A stretch of DNA of 64,000 nucleotides from Nonlabens sp. Ci31 (GTDB taxonomy: Bacteria; Bacteroidota; Bacteroidia; Flavobacteriales; Flavobacteriaceae). The stretch is from positions 3,593,501 to 3,657,500 of the forward strand of contig NZ_CP043633.1 of the NCBI RefSeq assembly GCF_012974865.1, in the 5' to 3' direction. The notes below the pieces were generated by a model. It worked only from the letters and a program-made list of their open reading frames with translations. It was not told where the DNA came from and did no database searches. The position numbers and the translations under genes were made by a program. Shown one piece after another: positions 27,514 to 37,092 of the stretch (its first letter is position 1; each line of letters starts with the position of its first letter).

Positions 27514-28287
27514 TTACACCTTCTTAGCCTCTTCCCAGTACACATCCATCTCTGCCAGCGTCATATCACGCAACTCCTTGCCTATTTCTTTGGCTTTAAC
27601 TTCTAAATATTGAAAGCGTTTGATAAACTTTTTATTGGTGCGTTCTAAGGCATCTTCTGGGTTCACCCCTAAATGTTTACCGTAATTCACCAAGGAAAAC
27701 AACACATCACCAAATTCGGCCTCCATTTTATCATGATCACCCGCTTCTACTTCTACCTGCAACTCAGCCAGCTCTTCCTCTAGTTTTTCTTTAACCTGTT
27801 CTGGCCTTTCCCAGTCAAAGCCTATCCCGGCGACTTTGTCTTGGATGCGCTGGCTTTTGACTAAGGCTGGCAAGGATTTAGGCACGCCTTCCAGTACGCT
27901 GGTTTTCCCTTCCTTCAGCTTCAGCGCTTCCCAGTTGGCCTTTACCTCTTCTTCATCCTTCACTTTTACATCACCATAAATATGTGGGTGCCGCGAGATG
28001 AGCTTGTCACAAATACCATTTGCTACGCTTGCCATATCGAAGTGATTGGTCTCTGAGCCTATTTGGGCATAAAAAACAATGTGTAATAACAAATCGCCTA
28101 GCTCCTTAGGAATCTCTTCCATATCCTTATCAAGAATCGCATCGCCCAGCTCATAAGTTTCCTCAATGGTAAGGTGACGCAAGGACTCCAGCGTTTGCTT
28201 TTTATCCCATGGACATCGCTCCCGCAACTCCTCCATAATGGTTAATAATCGATCTATAGCGGCAAGCTGTTCTTTTCTATTATTCAT
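27514..28287 (-). CDS. mazG: nucleoside triphosphate pyrophosphohydrolase MazG
   Basis: A 257-residue protein of two MazG domains that hydrolyses NTPs to NMP and pyrophosphate. First domain: LRERCPWDKKQTLESLRHLTIEETYELGDAI with the EExxE and ELGDLLLHIVF metal-binding blocks; second domain: LEEELAELQVEVEAGDHDKMEAEFGDVLFSLVN. The length matches E. coli MazG. It is a single gene; a promoter for the divergent thioredoxin-like gene lies upstream. Confidence 0.95.
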   Translation of the reverse strand: MNNRKEQLAAIDRLLTIMEELRERCPWDKKQTLESLRHLTIEETYELGDAILDKDMEEIPKELGDLLLHIVFYAQIGSETNHFDMASVANGICDKLISRHPHIYGDVKVKDEEEVKANWEALKLKEGKTSVLEGVPKSLPALVKSQRIQDKVAGIGFDWERPEQVKEKLEEELAELQVEVEAGDHDKMEAEFGDVLFSLVNYGKHLGVNPEDALERTNKKFIKRFQYLEVKAKEIGKELRDMTLAEMDVYWEEAKKV

Positions 28288-28360
28288 GTATATATTTTAA
28301 AACGCATCAATTTTGGAAATAACTCATTCTCTAAAAAACTATTTTGTGAGCGTTGAAGTT

Positions 28361-28368
28361 TATATTTG
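28361..28368 (+). promoter_or_regulatory. -7 promoter box TATATTTG
   Basis: Exact TAnnTTTG match about 100 bases upstream of the thioredoxin-like gene; it may drive that gene with a long leader. Confidence 0.3.
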
Positions 28369-28469
28369 TCTTCTATTATCGCCATTTCTGCCGTCCGCAG
28401 GAAAGCATGCTTAGCCTCCCATAATAATACTGGCATAAAGTTAGTTAGTATAAAAATAAAAACAACCAG

Positions 28470-29222
28470 ATGCGAATTCTATTTATAATTACTTTTTCAC
28501 TTTTATTAACGACAGATTCCTACGCACAAGAATATGTAACCGATGCGACTATGGAAGATACAGTTATGGCTCAAGATGACCAGATCAAAATCCTTTATTT
28601 TACAGCACCTTGGTGCGGCCCTTGTAAATATATGGCACCGGTCATCAAATCCATTTCAGAAGATAAAACTATAGATGTGACCATCTATAAAATGAATACA
28701 GACGACAATATCTCAGACGATATTCTTAAAGTCAATTCCATTCCTACTTACTTTTTTATAAAAAACGGCCGTAAAATAGGACAAAGCAGCAGTGTCATGA
28801 GTCGCGATAAAATGGTAGGATTGATAAAAAAACACGATGCCATGGAAGTAAAAGGAGATCTTCTACCCTACCGAGGAAAGGCTTCTAAGTATCAAATCGC
28901 AGCAGGTGACCATGAAAATCTAACTAAAAAAAACTTAGAGCAATTGTGGCACAGCGCACAAGAACTAAATGAATTGAGCTGGAACATTTATAAAAATTTG
29001 ACCGCTCAAAAAGACCTCGCATGCGCCCTAAACCTTGTCAACCGCTCTATTGAGTTGGAAGAAAACAATTATAACCTTCAGACTAAAGCACATGTACTTC
29101 ACAAAATGAAAGAGCCTAAAAAGGCCTTACAAACAGCTCAAAAGGCAAAAAATCTAGCGGCTCGTAGCGGCACCTCCACAGCTATTATAGAAGAGTTAAT
29201 TAAAAAGATAGAGGCCGAATAA
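28470..29222 (+). CDS. exported thioredoxin-family protein with C-terminal helical region
   Basis: A 250-residue protein with a signal peptide (MRILFIITFSLLLTTDSYAQ), a thioredoxin domain (about 30-120) with active site APWCGPCKYMAP and cis-Pro in NSIPTYFF, and a C-terminal helical region resembling TPR repeats (SIELEENNYNLQTKAHVLHK). It probably works as a periplasmic disulfide reductase; the partner is unknown. The next gene follows 43 bases later. Confidence 0.85.
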   Translation: MRILFIITFSLLLTTDSYAQEYVTDATMEDTVMAQDDQIKILYFTAPWCGPCKYMAPVIKSISEDKTIDVTIYKMNTDDNISDDILKVNSIPTYFFIKNGRKIGQSSSVMSRDKMVGLIKKHDAMEVKGDLLPYRGKASKYQIAAGDHENLTKKNLEQLWHSAQELNELSWNIYKNLTAQKDLACALNLVNRSIELEENNYNLQTKAHVLHKMKEPKKALQTAQKAKNLAARSGTSTAIIEELIKKIEAE

Positions 29223-29265
29223 CACCCATTTTTAAGGCATCTTTGCTACGGTAAAAAACTAAAAA

Positions 29266-30045
29266 TTGTTTCACTTTATATTTGCTTACTTTTCTCACCT
29301 CATCAAGTCATTTCACTTGCATGGCATTCACTCGCCTTTTGTTTTCCAATTGGAAAAAAAGTGCCTTAGGGATGCCAGTCCTTATGCAGATTATTTAAAA
29401 TTGTCTCGCTTTCGCGAAAGCTTACATAACAACAAAAGCAGCTTACACATAGAAGATCACGGTGCAGGAAGTAGGGTTTTTAAATCTAATGACAGAAAGG
29501 TAACCGACATTCTCCAGCACAATTGCAGTACAGAAAAAGACACGCAATTGCTTTACCGATGGTGTAGTTATTTTGAAGTAAATACAGTTCTGGAATTAGG
29601 CACCTCTTTAGGAATAGCGACTCATGCCATGGCAACCGCAAGACCGCATGCACAAATTACAACGGTAGAAGGAAGTCCTGAGGTTTATGAATTTGCAAAA
29701 AAAGCCCTTGAGAAAGAAGACCTGAAACAGGTGAACTTTGTGAATGCTACCTTTCAAGATTTCTTTAAAGAGCAAAAGACCCCTGCTCCTATTTACGACT
29801 TGATTTATATCGATGGACATCACAATGGCGACGCTACCTGTTTTTACTTCGAGAGCATTTTGCATCAGGTACATAATGATACCGTCGTGATCTTTGATGA
29901 TATTTACTGGTCTGCCGACATGACTCGTGCGTGGAATCAAATTTGCCATCATCCTCAGGTGACGGCAAGCGTGGACTGTTTTGATTTTGGACTGATTTTC
30001 TTTAGAAAAGAACAGATGCAGGAGCAATTTTATGTGAAGTTGTAA
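29266..30045 (+). CDS. class I SAM-dependent (O-)methyltransferase
   Basis: A 259-residue protein. Motif I VLELGTSLGIATHAMA near residue 108, then TVEGSPEVYEFA and a metal-site-like YIDGHHNGDATCFYFE, as in O-methyltransferase-fold proteins. The N-terminal HGIHSPFVFQLEKKCL is typical of a Bacteroidota family. The frame begins at TTG 29266 with no ATG; a TATATTTG box at 29277-29284 would instead favour TTG 29317. A palindrome copy lies inside (29408-29421) and is read as SRFRES. Confidence 0.75.
   Translation: MFHFIFAYFSHLIKSFHLHGIHSPFVFQLEKKCLRDASPYADYLKLSRFRESLHNNKSSLHIEDHGAGSRVFKSNDRKVTDILQHNCSTEKDTQLLYRWCSYFEVNTVLELGTSLGIATHAMATARPHAQITTVEGSPEVYEFAKKALEKEDLKQVNFVNATFQDFFKEQKTPAPIYDLIYIDGHHNGDATCFYFESILHQVHNDTVVIFDDIYWSADMTRAWNQICHHPQVTASVDCFDFGLIFFRKEQMQEQFYVKL
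29408..29421. repeat. dispersed palindrome copy 5 (inside a gene)
   Basis: GCTTTCGCGAAAGC in frame within the methyltransferase gene. Unlike most copies it is not followed by GGAA. Confidence 0.9.
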
Positions 30046-30286
30046 CTTTCCATAAAGCCAGATGAATGGATTGTCATGCTTAAAAATTGGCGTGAAGAAT
30101 AGTTGCTTTTGAGAAAGCTATACCGCAAATTTGTTCCATATCCTTTATGTGGTTTCTATTTTCAAGAACATCTCGATGTATAGTTCTATAGCAATAACTA
30201 TTAAATTATAAATGTTGTAACTAAATAACCATCGCTGCGTCATACCCGTAGAACTCTTTTAAATCAAAAATTCATATTTTAGTCGC

Positions 30287-30988
30287 ATGAGTGAAAATGT
30301 TATCGAAGTACGCAATATTATTCGCGATTTTAAGCTAGGTCAAGAAATCGTTCACGTTCTTAAGGGAATCGATTTAGAAATCAAAAAAGGAGATTACATA
30401 GCATTTATGGGACCATCTGGTTCTGGTAAATCTACTTTGATGAATTTATTAGGCTGTCTGGACACCCCTACTGCTGGTAGTTACAAACTGAATGGTACTG
30501 ATGTTTCTAGCCTGAGCGATGATCAACTGGCCGATATTAGAAATACAGAAATAGGTTTCGTCTTCCAGACTTTTAACCTCTTACCGAGAACCACAGCATT
30601 AGATAATGTCGCCTTACCTATGATTTATGCAGGAATGTCTAAAAAAGACCGAGTAGCTAGAGCCAAAGAAGTCCTTACTAGTGTAGGACTGGCCGACCGT
30701 ATGGATCACCAACCCAGCCAACTTTCTGGTGGACAGCGCCAGCGGGTAGCCGTAGGAAGAGCATTAGTGAACAATCCATCTATTATTCTAGCCGATGAAC
30801 CTACAGGAAATTTAGACTCCAAAACCGGTATAGAAATTATGGCTCTTTTTGATAAAATCCATGAAGACGGTAATACGGTTATATTAGTGACTCACGAAGA
30901 AGAAGTTGCAGAGCATGCGCATCGAATTATTAGACTGCGTGATGGTGTTATAGAAAGTGACATAAGAAATCAGCCATGGAAATCTTAA
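30287..30988 (+). CDS. ABC transporter ATP-binding protein (LolD/MacB type)
   Basis: A 233-residue ATPase: Walker [11 protein letters not shown]-loop [16 protein letters not shown], signature [15 protein letters not shown] and Walker [17 protein letters not shown]. This set marks the LolD/FtsE/MacB branch, whose partners are four-helix permeases. No permease gene is adjacent in the window. A 54-residue membrane peptide gene overlaps its end by 13 bases. Confidence 0.92.
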   Translation: MSENVIEVRNIIRDFKLGQEIVHVLKGIDLEIKKGDYIAFMGPSGSGKSTLMNLLGCLDTPTAGSYKLNGTDVSSLSDDQLADIRNTEIGFVFQTFNLLPRTTALDNVALPMIYAGMSKKDRVARAKEVLTSVGLADRMDHQPSQLSGGQRQRVAVGRALVNNPSIILADEPTGNLDSKTGIEIMALFDKIHEDGNTVILVTHEEEVAEHAHRIIRLRDGVIESDIRNQPWKS

Positions 30989-31140
30989 GCGAGCATAAAG
31001 ACTGGATTTATATAGGGGCAGTTCTACTGGCGTTTGTGATCTTTTTGTTTTGGAACAAAGGCAAACAAGGCAGTATCAAGAACCGCAAACGAAGAAACTT
31101 TAAGCAACGTCTTAAGGAAAAACGAGAAGGAGGTGACTAG
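30976..31140 (+). CDS. small single-helix membrane peptide
   Basis: A 54-residue protein, too short for usual cut-offs. It has an acidic N terminus, one membrane helix (about 10-29, [17 protein letters not shown]) and a strongly basic tail with [17 protein letters not shown]. It starts within the last codons of the ATPase gene (13-base overlap, different frame), so it is probably translated with it. It may be a small partner of the transporter; that is inference. Confidence 0.65.
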   Translation: MEILSEHKDWIYIGAVLLAFVIFLFWNKGKQGSIKNRKRRNFKQRLKEKREGGD

Positions 31141-31378
31141 CAATACTAAAGAGCTGTTACTCCTTTTATAAAGGGCCATCTTAGTTTCAAATTATCTTAG
31201 GCTTTTTTACTCTCGCATTCTCTTATTGTACAGTAGCACATCTATCTTATTTAAATACCCTATTTTAATAATAGATTAGTGGGATGGAAATGAACTTCTT
31301 TCATCTTAAAATGGGAAATACTTTTATAGATAAAGGAACTGTATAAATGAATACGCCTGATAGTAGTGAATTCATCTA

Positions 31379-32179
31379 CTAATTCAAAACCTCATTTAAT
31401 TGCCTCAGCGCCTCAGCATTACCAGCTATATTATTATGTCCTTGAGCTGTTAACCTAAATAAAGGAAGATCAAACTCCGTACTCAATAGCTCTGAAGATT
31501 CTACAGGAATTAAACTATCATCTACCCCATGAAAAAGGTATACCGGCATCTTGCAGTTTTTTAAATAGACATTTGTTGCCAGGTCGTATCTTAATATGAA
31601 TGTCGGAATCAATGAATAATTACGCCGCATCATATCGGTCATGCTATAATACGGGGCGTGTAAAACCAATTTATCAGGACTGTTATTAGAGGCAAGTTTT
31701 GCCGCAAGACCTGTACCTATAGAATAACCTAAAACCACTATTCTTTCTTCCGAATATACTTTTTTAAGATCGTTGTAAACATCTTGAATATCTTGAAAAA
31801 GCTCTTCTTGATCTGTAATCACTGAAGAACTCTTCCCATAACCAGGATAATCAATTAGAAATACATCGTAGCCCAAAGGCAAGAAATGCTGGGAAACATC
31901 CCCGGCTGTTCTTAAGCTACCACCATTTCCATGTAAATAAAAGATAACTCCTTTTGAATTCTCTTTTCTAAATAGCAGTGTATTAATAATATGACCAGAG
32001 CCGGTAACAATATTCCTTTCTTCAAAATCATGTTGAAAATCAAACTGATATCCTTCTTCTAATTTCTCAGGAAAGAAAAGCAGGTTTTCCTGATAAAAGT
32101 ATATCAGGCCACAAATCGATAGGTAGCCTGCTATTGCTAGTATACAAAGTAGTTTTAAAAATCTCTTTAAAAATTTCAT
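31379..32179 (-). CDS. alpha/beta hydrolase, membrane-anchored
   Basis: A 266-residue protein with an N-terminal anchor (about 8-28) and a BEM46-like hydrolase domain. Seen: oxyanion region FYLHGNGGSLR, the nucleophile elbow GYSIGTG (Ser in G-x-S-x-G), the acid in HGVDDSLIP and His in AQGHNNI. The family includes thioesterases and depalmitoylases; the substrate is unknown. Single gene downstream of the carboxylase subunit gene, 46 bases away. Confidence 0.85.
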   Translation of the reverse strand: MKFLKRFLKLLCILAIAGYLSICGLIYFYQENLLFFPEKLEEGYQFDFQHDFEERNIVTGSGHIINTLLFRKENSKGVIFYLHGNGGSLRTAGDVSQHFLPLGYDVFLIDYPGYGKSSSVITDQEELFQDIQDVYNDLKKVYSEERIVVLGYSIGTGLAAKLASNNSPDKLVLHAPYYSMTDMMRRNYSLIPTFILRYDLATNVYLKNCKMPVYLFHGVDDSLIPVESSELLSTEFDLPLFRLTAQGHNNIAGNAEALRQLNEVLN

Positions 32180-32225
32180 AAGTGCCTATTTAAGGAGATT
32201 TTAATTCGTTTTTATCTTCAAAATC

Positions 32226-33854
32226 TTATGTCTGTATGATACCAAGATTAAAATCCTTGGTAATAGGAGCGTGATTTGCCGCTTCTATTCCCATAGAAAT
32301 CCATTTTCTTGTATCTCTAGGATCGATGATCGCATCGGTCCAGATTCTAGAAGCTGCGTAATAAGGAGAGACTTGTTTATCATAACGGTCTTTTGTTTTG
32401 GCAAACAATGCTTTCTCTTCTTCTTCCGTTAGTTTTTTACCCGCTTTTTCTAGGGATGCTTTTTCTATTTGCATCAATACTTTTGCCGCACTATTACCAC
32501 TCATTACAGCAAGCTCTGCCGTAGGCCATGCAACTATTAATCGTGGATCATATGCTTTACCGCACATCGCATAATTTCCTGCCCCATAGCTATTCCCTAT
32601 AATAACCGTAAACTTGGGAACGACTGAGTTAGAAACAGCATTTACCATCTTTGCTCCATCTTTGATAATACCGCCATGTTCTGATTTAGAACCCACCATA
32701 AAACCTGTAACATCTTGTAAAAAGACTAAAGGAATTTTCTTTTGATTACAATTAGCTATAAATCTCGTTGCTTTATCGGCACTATCGCTATAAATCACAC
32801 CCCCAAATTGCATTTCGCCTTTCTTTGTTTTGACGATTTTTCTTTGATTAGCTACTATACCAACAGCCCAACCATCCATACGAGCATAACCCGTAATTAA
32901 GGTCTGTCCATAACCATCTTTATAAGCCTCAAAAGAACCTGCATCTACCATGCGATTAATGAGTTCCATCATGTCGTATTGTGCATTGCGCGCTCTAGGA
33001 AGCGCGCCAAATAAGCCTTCTGGATCTAGTTCGGGCTTCTTAGTATCTACTCTATTAAAACCAGCGGTATCACTAGCACCTATTTTATCAAAAATCTTTT
33101 TGATCTTATCAAGTGCGTCTTTATCGTCTTTTGCTTTGTAATCAGTTACCCCGCTGATCTCGCAATGCGTTGTGGCACCACCTAAGGTTTCATTATCAAT
33201 TGTTTCTCCTATAGCTGCTTTGACTAAGTAAGAACCCGCTAAGAAAATACTTCCTGTCTTATCAACGATCAATGCTTCATCACTCATGATAGGGAGGTAA
33301 GCGCCACCGGCTACACAACTACCCATAACCGCAGCTATTTGAGTAATTCCCATACTACTCATTACCGCATTATTTCTAAAAATACGGCCGAAGTGTTCTT
33401 TATCTGGAAATATCTCATCCTGCAAAGGCAAATAAACTCCTGCACTATCTACAAGATAAATAATCGGCAGTCTGTTTTCTATAGAGATTTCTTGAGCGCG
33501 TAGGTTTTTCTTTCCTGTAATAGGAAACCAGGCACCCGCTTTTACGGTCGCATCATTTGCAACAACAATAACTTGTCTACCTTGAACATATCCTATTTTC
33601 ACCACAACACCACCGCTCGGGCAACCACCGTGTTCTTCATACATTCCGTCACCTGCAAAAGCAGCAATTTCTATACAATCTTCAGGCTTATCAACGAGGT
33701 AATCAATGCGTTCACGGGCAGTCATTTTGCCTTTTTCATGTAGTTTCTCCACGCGTTTTTTTCCGCCTCCTAAGGCAACTTGCGCAAACTTTCTTCTCAG
33801 GTCAGAAAGCAGCATTTTATTGTGATCTTCGTTTTTATTGAAGTCTAAATCCAT
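32226..33854 (-). CDS. acyl-CoA carboxylase carboxyltransferase (beta) subunit
   Basis: A 542-residue carboxyltransferase that moves CO2 from biotin to an acyl-CoA. Two crotonase-fold halves are visible: an N-terminal half with EEHGGCPSGGVVVKIG, GSCVAGGAYLP and LGGATTHCEISGVTDY, and a C-terminal half with FLQDVTGFMVGSKSEHGGI and GNSYGAGNYAMCG. The sequence looks closest to methylcrotonyl-CoA carboxylases of leucine breakdown; propionyl-CoA specificity cannot be excluded. No biotin-carrying alpha subunit gene is next to it. Confidence 0.88.
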   Translation of the reverse strand: MDLDFNKNEDHNKMLLSDLRRKFAQVALGGGKKRVEKLHEKGKMTARERIDYLVDKPEDCIEIAAFAGDGMYEEHGGCPSGGVVVKIGYVQGRQVIVVANDATVKAGAWFPITGKKNLRAQEISIENRLPIIYLVDSAGVYLPLQDEIFPDKEHFGRIFRNNAVMSSMGITQIAAVMGSCVAGGAYLPIMSDEALIVDKTGSIFLAGSYLVKAAIGETIDNETLGGATTHCEISGVTDYKAKDDKDALDKIKKIFDKIGASDTAGFNRVDTKKPELDPEGLFGALPRARNAQYDMMELINRMVDAGSFEAYKDGYGQTLITGYARMDGWAVGIVANQRKIVKTKKGEMQFGGVIYSDSADKATRFIANCNQKKIPLVFLQDVTGFMVGSKSEHGGIIKDGAKMVNAVSNSVVPKFTVIIGNSYGAGNYAMCGKAYDPRLIVAWPTAELAVMSGNSAAKVLMQIEKASLEKAGKKLTEEEEKALFAKTKDRYDKQVSPYYAASRIWTDAIIDPRDTRKWISMGIEAANHAPITKDFNLGIIQT

Positions 33855-33913
33855 GTAATAAGTCTTTGTTCAAAAATAACGATTTTAGATGTTATAAGTA
33901 TGTGAATATTTCC

Positions 33914-33927
33914 GCTTTCGCGAAAGC
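33914..33927. repeat. dispersed palindrome copy 6
   Basis: GCTTTCGCGAAAGC, extended to a perfect 20-bp palindrome (33911-33930), between two divergent genes. Confidence 0.9.
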
Positions 33928-33969
33928 GGAATTGAAACCTGACTTATCTTTAAAGACCAATCTATTACC

Positions 33970-35133
33970 ATGAAAAAAATACCTTGCCTCATTTTTATTC
34001 TATTCCTTGTAAGTTGCTCTGGATTATCTAAAATTTTTAATAACGGAACCCTAACCAACATTGATTATAAAGAAATCATACCTTTTAATTATGATTATAA
34101 CTATGCGATTGTTGAAGTAGAGATTAATTCTATAAAATATAACTTTCTAGTGGATACCGGAGCGCCTACTGTTATTTCCAATGCTATTTATGAAGACTTA
34201 AAAATAGAAGCGATAGATTATATTGCTATTGAAGATTCTCAAGGACAAATTAATAGTCAAAAAGTAGTAGTCGTTCCAGAAATAAAAATAGGGAACCTGA
34301 CGTATCATAACACAGGTGGTGTTGTAGCCGATTTGAGGAATGTTTTTGAGTTTGATTGCATGGGAATAGATGGTATCATAGGTTCTAATCAAATGGCAAA
34401 ATCCTATTGGAAATTTGATTATCAAAATCGTGAAATTACCATAACCGACCAACTTGCTCATTATGACTTAACCACCTATACGGATACACTTTCATTTATA
34501 GTGTCTGCTAGTAAAACACCGTATTTGCGAGGTCATGTAAATGGATTAGAGACTCTATTTGTTTATGATACAGGTTTTGGCGGTCATATAGACATTGATA
34601 GAGAACTAGCCGAATTTAAAGAAGCAGATGGATTTACGAATTATGGCAATTCTGGTATAGGTCTTTATGGAGTTATAGATTCTACAACCATAAGAACTAT
34701 AAAAACAGATAGTTTGAGAATAGGCTCTATTGAAATGGGCGCGCAAGTGGTGGATTTAGATTTTGGTAACCTGATAGGAAACAAATTCATGAATAAACAC
34801 GACGTAGTTATGGACTGGACGTCTCAGAAAATCTACCTCAAAAAACTAAAAGAATTTGAAAAAACACAGCAAAACTCTTTTGGCTTTAAATTTAGAATTA
34901 AAGAGAATAAAGCGCTAGTAACTGGATTGATAGAAGAGTTTGCTATTGACCTACAGTTAGGTGATGTCCTCTTATCTATAAATGATTTTGAGTTTAAAAA
35001 TATAACCGATAGCAATGCTTGTGAGAAATGGAATGCTATTAATTATAAAGATGTAGAAAATTTGAAGATTGTCTATTTACGAGATGGCATTGAATTGACA
35101 ACTACTTTAAAAATACGAGAACTTATAAAATAA
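33970..35133 (+). CDS. retropepsin-like aspartyl protease lipoprotein with PDZ domain
   Basis: A 387-residue protein with lipobox LFLVSC (Cys about residue 16). Two aspartyl-protease half sites are present: FLVDTGAPTVIS near residue 60 and FVYDTGFGGHID near residue 198. The C-terminal ~80 residues look like a PDZ fold (LVTGLIEEFAIDLQLGDVLL). Members cleave or bind peptides in the periplasm; the substrate is unknown. Single gene; a dispersed palindrome lies just upstream. Confidence 0.8.
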   Translation: MKKIPCLIFILFLVSCSGLSKIFNNGTLTNIDYKEIIPFNYDYNYAIVEVEINSIKYNFLVDTGAPTVISNAIYEDLKIEAIDYIAIEDSQGQINSQKVVVVPEIKIGNLTYHNTGGVVADLRNVFEFDCMGIDGIIGSNQMAKSYWKFDYQNREITITDQLAHYDLTTYTDTLSFIVSASKTPYLRGHVNGLETLFVYDTGFGGHIDIDRELAEFKEADGFTNYGNSGIGLYGVIDSTTIRTIKTDSLRIGSIEMGAQVVDLDFGNLIGNKFMNKHDVVMDWTSQKIYLKKLKEFEKTQQNSFGFKFRIKENKALVTGLIEEFAIDLQLGDVLLSINDFEFKNITDSNACEKWNAINYKDVENLKIVYLRDGIELTTTLKIRELIK

Positions 35134-35303
35134 CATCTGAGAAATTTTTATGTAACATATCCTGATTTTAAGACCTTTCCGTCCTAGCGGTTGTCGGAAA
35201 CTTCTGTGCTGAATGGGGTGAAATCTTCTTCCCTTCGTGTGAAATCTTGACAAATCCTGTGCTGAAAGTTATTCCGTACTAAATAAGTCCTTTCATTTTA
35301 TTT

Positions 35304-36944
35304 TTATACCTCTGCGTCTAGTAAATCAGTTGCAATATGATACCGTGGATCTTCAATACTAGTTTCAATAATCGTGTCAAATTCTGGATTGTGACGCATC
35401 AACAATTCTTTACATTCTGGGCTTAAATGCGTGAGTTTTATTTCTTTCCCTAGATCCAGATATTTATTTGCTACACCTCTTAGAGCCTCAATACCAGAAT
35501 GATCTTGTACACGTGATTCTATAAAGTCTATTTCTATTTTATCAGGATCGTTTTTAGGGTCAAATTTCTTATTAAAATCAGTTACCGAACCAAAGAATAA
35601 CGGTCCCCAAATCTCGTAGACTTTAGTTCCATCTTCTTTAATGCTTTTGCGAGCTCTAATGCGTTTGGCACTTTCCCAAGCAAATACTAATGCAGAAATA
35701 ATAACTCCTACAAATACAGCTATAGCAAGATCAAAAACGACTGTCACTACAGATACAATCACTAAAACAACCGCGTCAGATTTAGGTATTTTACCCAAAA
35801 TCCTAAAACTAGACCAGGCAAAGGTCTCAATAACCATCATAAACATCACTCCTATCAAAGCAGCGATAGGCACTTGCTCGATAAGTTTATCTGTAAACAA
35901 TAGAAAGGTTAATAAGGTCACCGACATCATTACACCAGATAAACGACCTCGTCCACCAGCATTGATATTAATTACGGTCTGACCTATCATACCACACCCA
36001 CCTGTACCACCAAAGAGTCCACTAATGATATTTCCTGCTCCTTGAGCGACACATTCTCGGTTACCGCTACCCCTAGTTTCTGTTAATTCATCTACTAGAT
36101 TCATGGTCATTAAAGATTCAATAAGACCTACAGCAGCTGCAAGAAATGCATAGGGCAAAATAAATAAAAAGGTATCATAACCTATAGGTAAATTCTCCCA
36201 AAGCTCCATATTAGGCGTTGGAATCTCCCCTTTCAATCCAGTTCCACCACCTTCTATGATATAGGATCCTACCGTACTTGCATCCATACCGCCAAAAACA
36301 ACTACCGTCGTTGTGACCAATATTGCCGTAAGTGCCGCTGGAATTTTTTTAGTCAATTTAGGTAATAACCATATAATCGCCATAGTTAAAGCAACCAGAC
36401 CTATCATGATCCACAACTCTGTTCCCTGCATATAAGTGGAAATGTATTTATCCACACCATCTGCTCCTACTTCTAGTTTTTTATGCGTAAACATTTTTAC
36501 TTGTGCGATAAAAATTACAATCGCCAAACCGTTTACAAATCCCATCATCACCGGATGCGGAATCAATCGAACAAATTTCCCGATTTTAAAAACACCTGCC
36601 AAAATCTGAATCAGTCCCATAAGAATCACAGCACCGAAGAGGTAATAAAAACCCATATTCTCCACTGGCGTTTCCATCAACATTCCTCTCTCATGACCTT
36701 TGATAATCAAATCCACAAAAATAACAGCCACTGCTCCAGCAGCTCCAGAAATCAATCCAGGTCTACCTCCGAAAAGTGCTGTAATCAAACCAATAATAAA
36801 GGCACCAGAAAGCGCTACTAATGGATCTATTCCCGCCACAAATGCAAAGGCAACCACCTCTGGAATCATCGCTAGAGAAACAGTAATTCCCGCTAGAATA
36901 TCGTCCTTCGGATTTTTAGTGAAATTATTGAAGATCTTGCGCAT
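35304..36944 (-). CDS. SulP family inorganic anion transporter with STAS domain
   Basis: A 546-residue membrane protein with about 12-14 helices (residues 10-430). Typical SulP blocks are ILAGITVSLAMIPEVVAFAF at the N terminus and GGTGGCGMIGQTVININAGG near residue 315. A cytoplasmic STAS-like domain follows (about 440-546). SulP proteins carry sulfate, bicarbonate or other anions; substrate not deducible here. Single gene. Confidence 0.92.
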   Translation of the reverse strand: MRKIFNNFTKNPKDDILAGITVSLAMIPEVVAFAFVAGIDPLVALSGAFIIGLITALFGGRPGLISGAAGAVAVIFVDLIIKGHERGMLMETPVENMGFYYLFGAVILMGLIQILAGVFKIGKFVRLIPHPVMMGFVNGLAIVIFIAQVKMFTHKKLEVGADGVDKYISTYMQGTELWIMIGLVALTMAIIWLLPKLTKKIPAALTAILVTTTVVVFGGMDASTVGSYIIEGGGTGLKGEIPTPNMELWENLPIGYDTFLFILPYAFLAAAVGLIESLMTMNLVDELTETRGSGNRECVAQGAGNIISGLFGGTGGCGMIGQTVININAGGRGRLSGVMMSVTLLTFLLFTDKLIEQVPIAALIGVMFMMVIETFAWSSFRILGKIPKSDAVVLVIVSVVTVVFDLAIAVFVGVIISALVFAWESAKRIRARKSIKEDGTKVYEIWGPLFFGSVTDFNKKFDPKNDPDKIEIDFIESRVQDHSGIEALRGVANKYLDLGKEIKLTHLSPECKELLMRHNPEFDTIIETSIEDPRYHIATDLLDAEV

Positions 36945-37002
36945 AATGCCTGATTTTTAAGCGTGCAAAAGTACGGCTTTTTATAAGATATATGAGTGTT
37001 CC

Positions 37003-37016
37003 GCTTTCGCGAAAGC
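37003..37016. repeat. dispersed palindrome copy 7
   Basis: GCTTTCGCGAAAGC, extended to a perfect 22-bp palindrome (36999-37020), between two divergent genes. Confidence 0.9.
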
Positions 37017-37092
37017 GGAATCAAAATCATAGCTCTCGAACAAATTTAATAGAAGTGGCATTTCTAACTTAGGAAAACAATATTTTTACCAC

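Noticed and set aside
29608..30027. 139-codon minus-strand open frame
   Set aside because: It lies entirely over the methyltransferase gene on the other strand, whose motifs are clear.
36483..36960. Two plus-strand open frames of 86 and 112 codons
   Set aside because: Antisense shadows of the SulP transporter gene.
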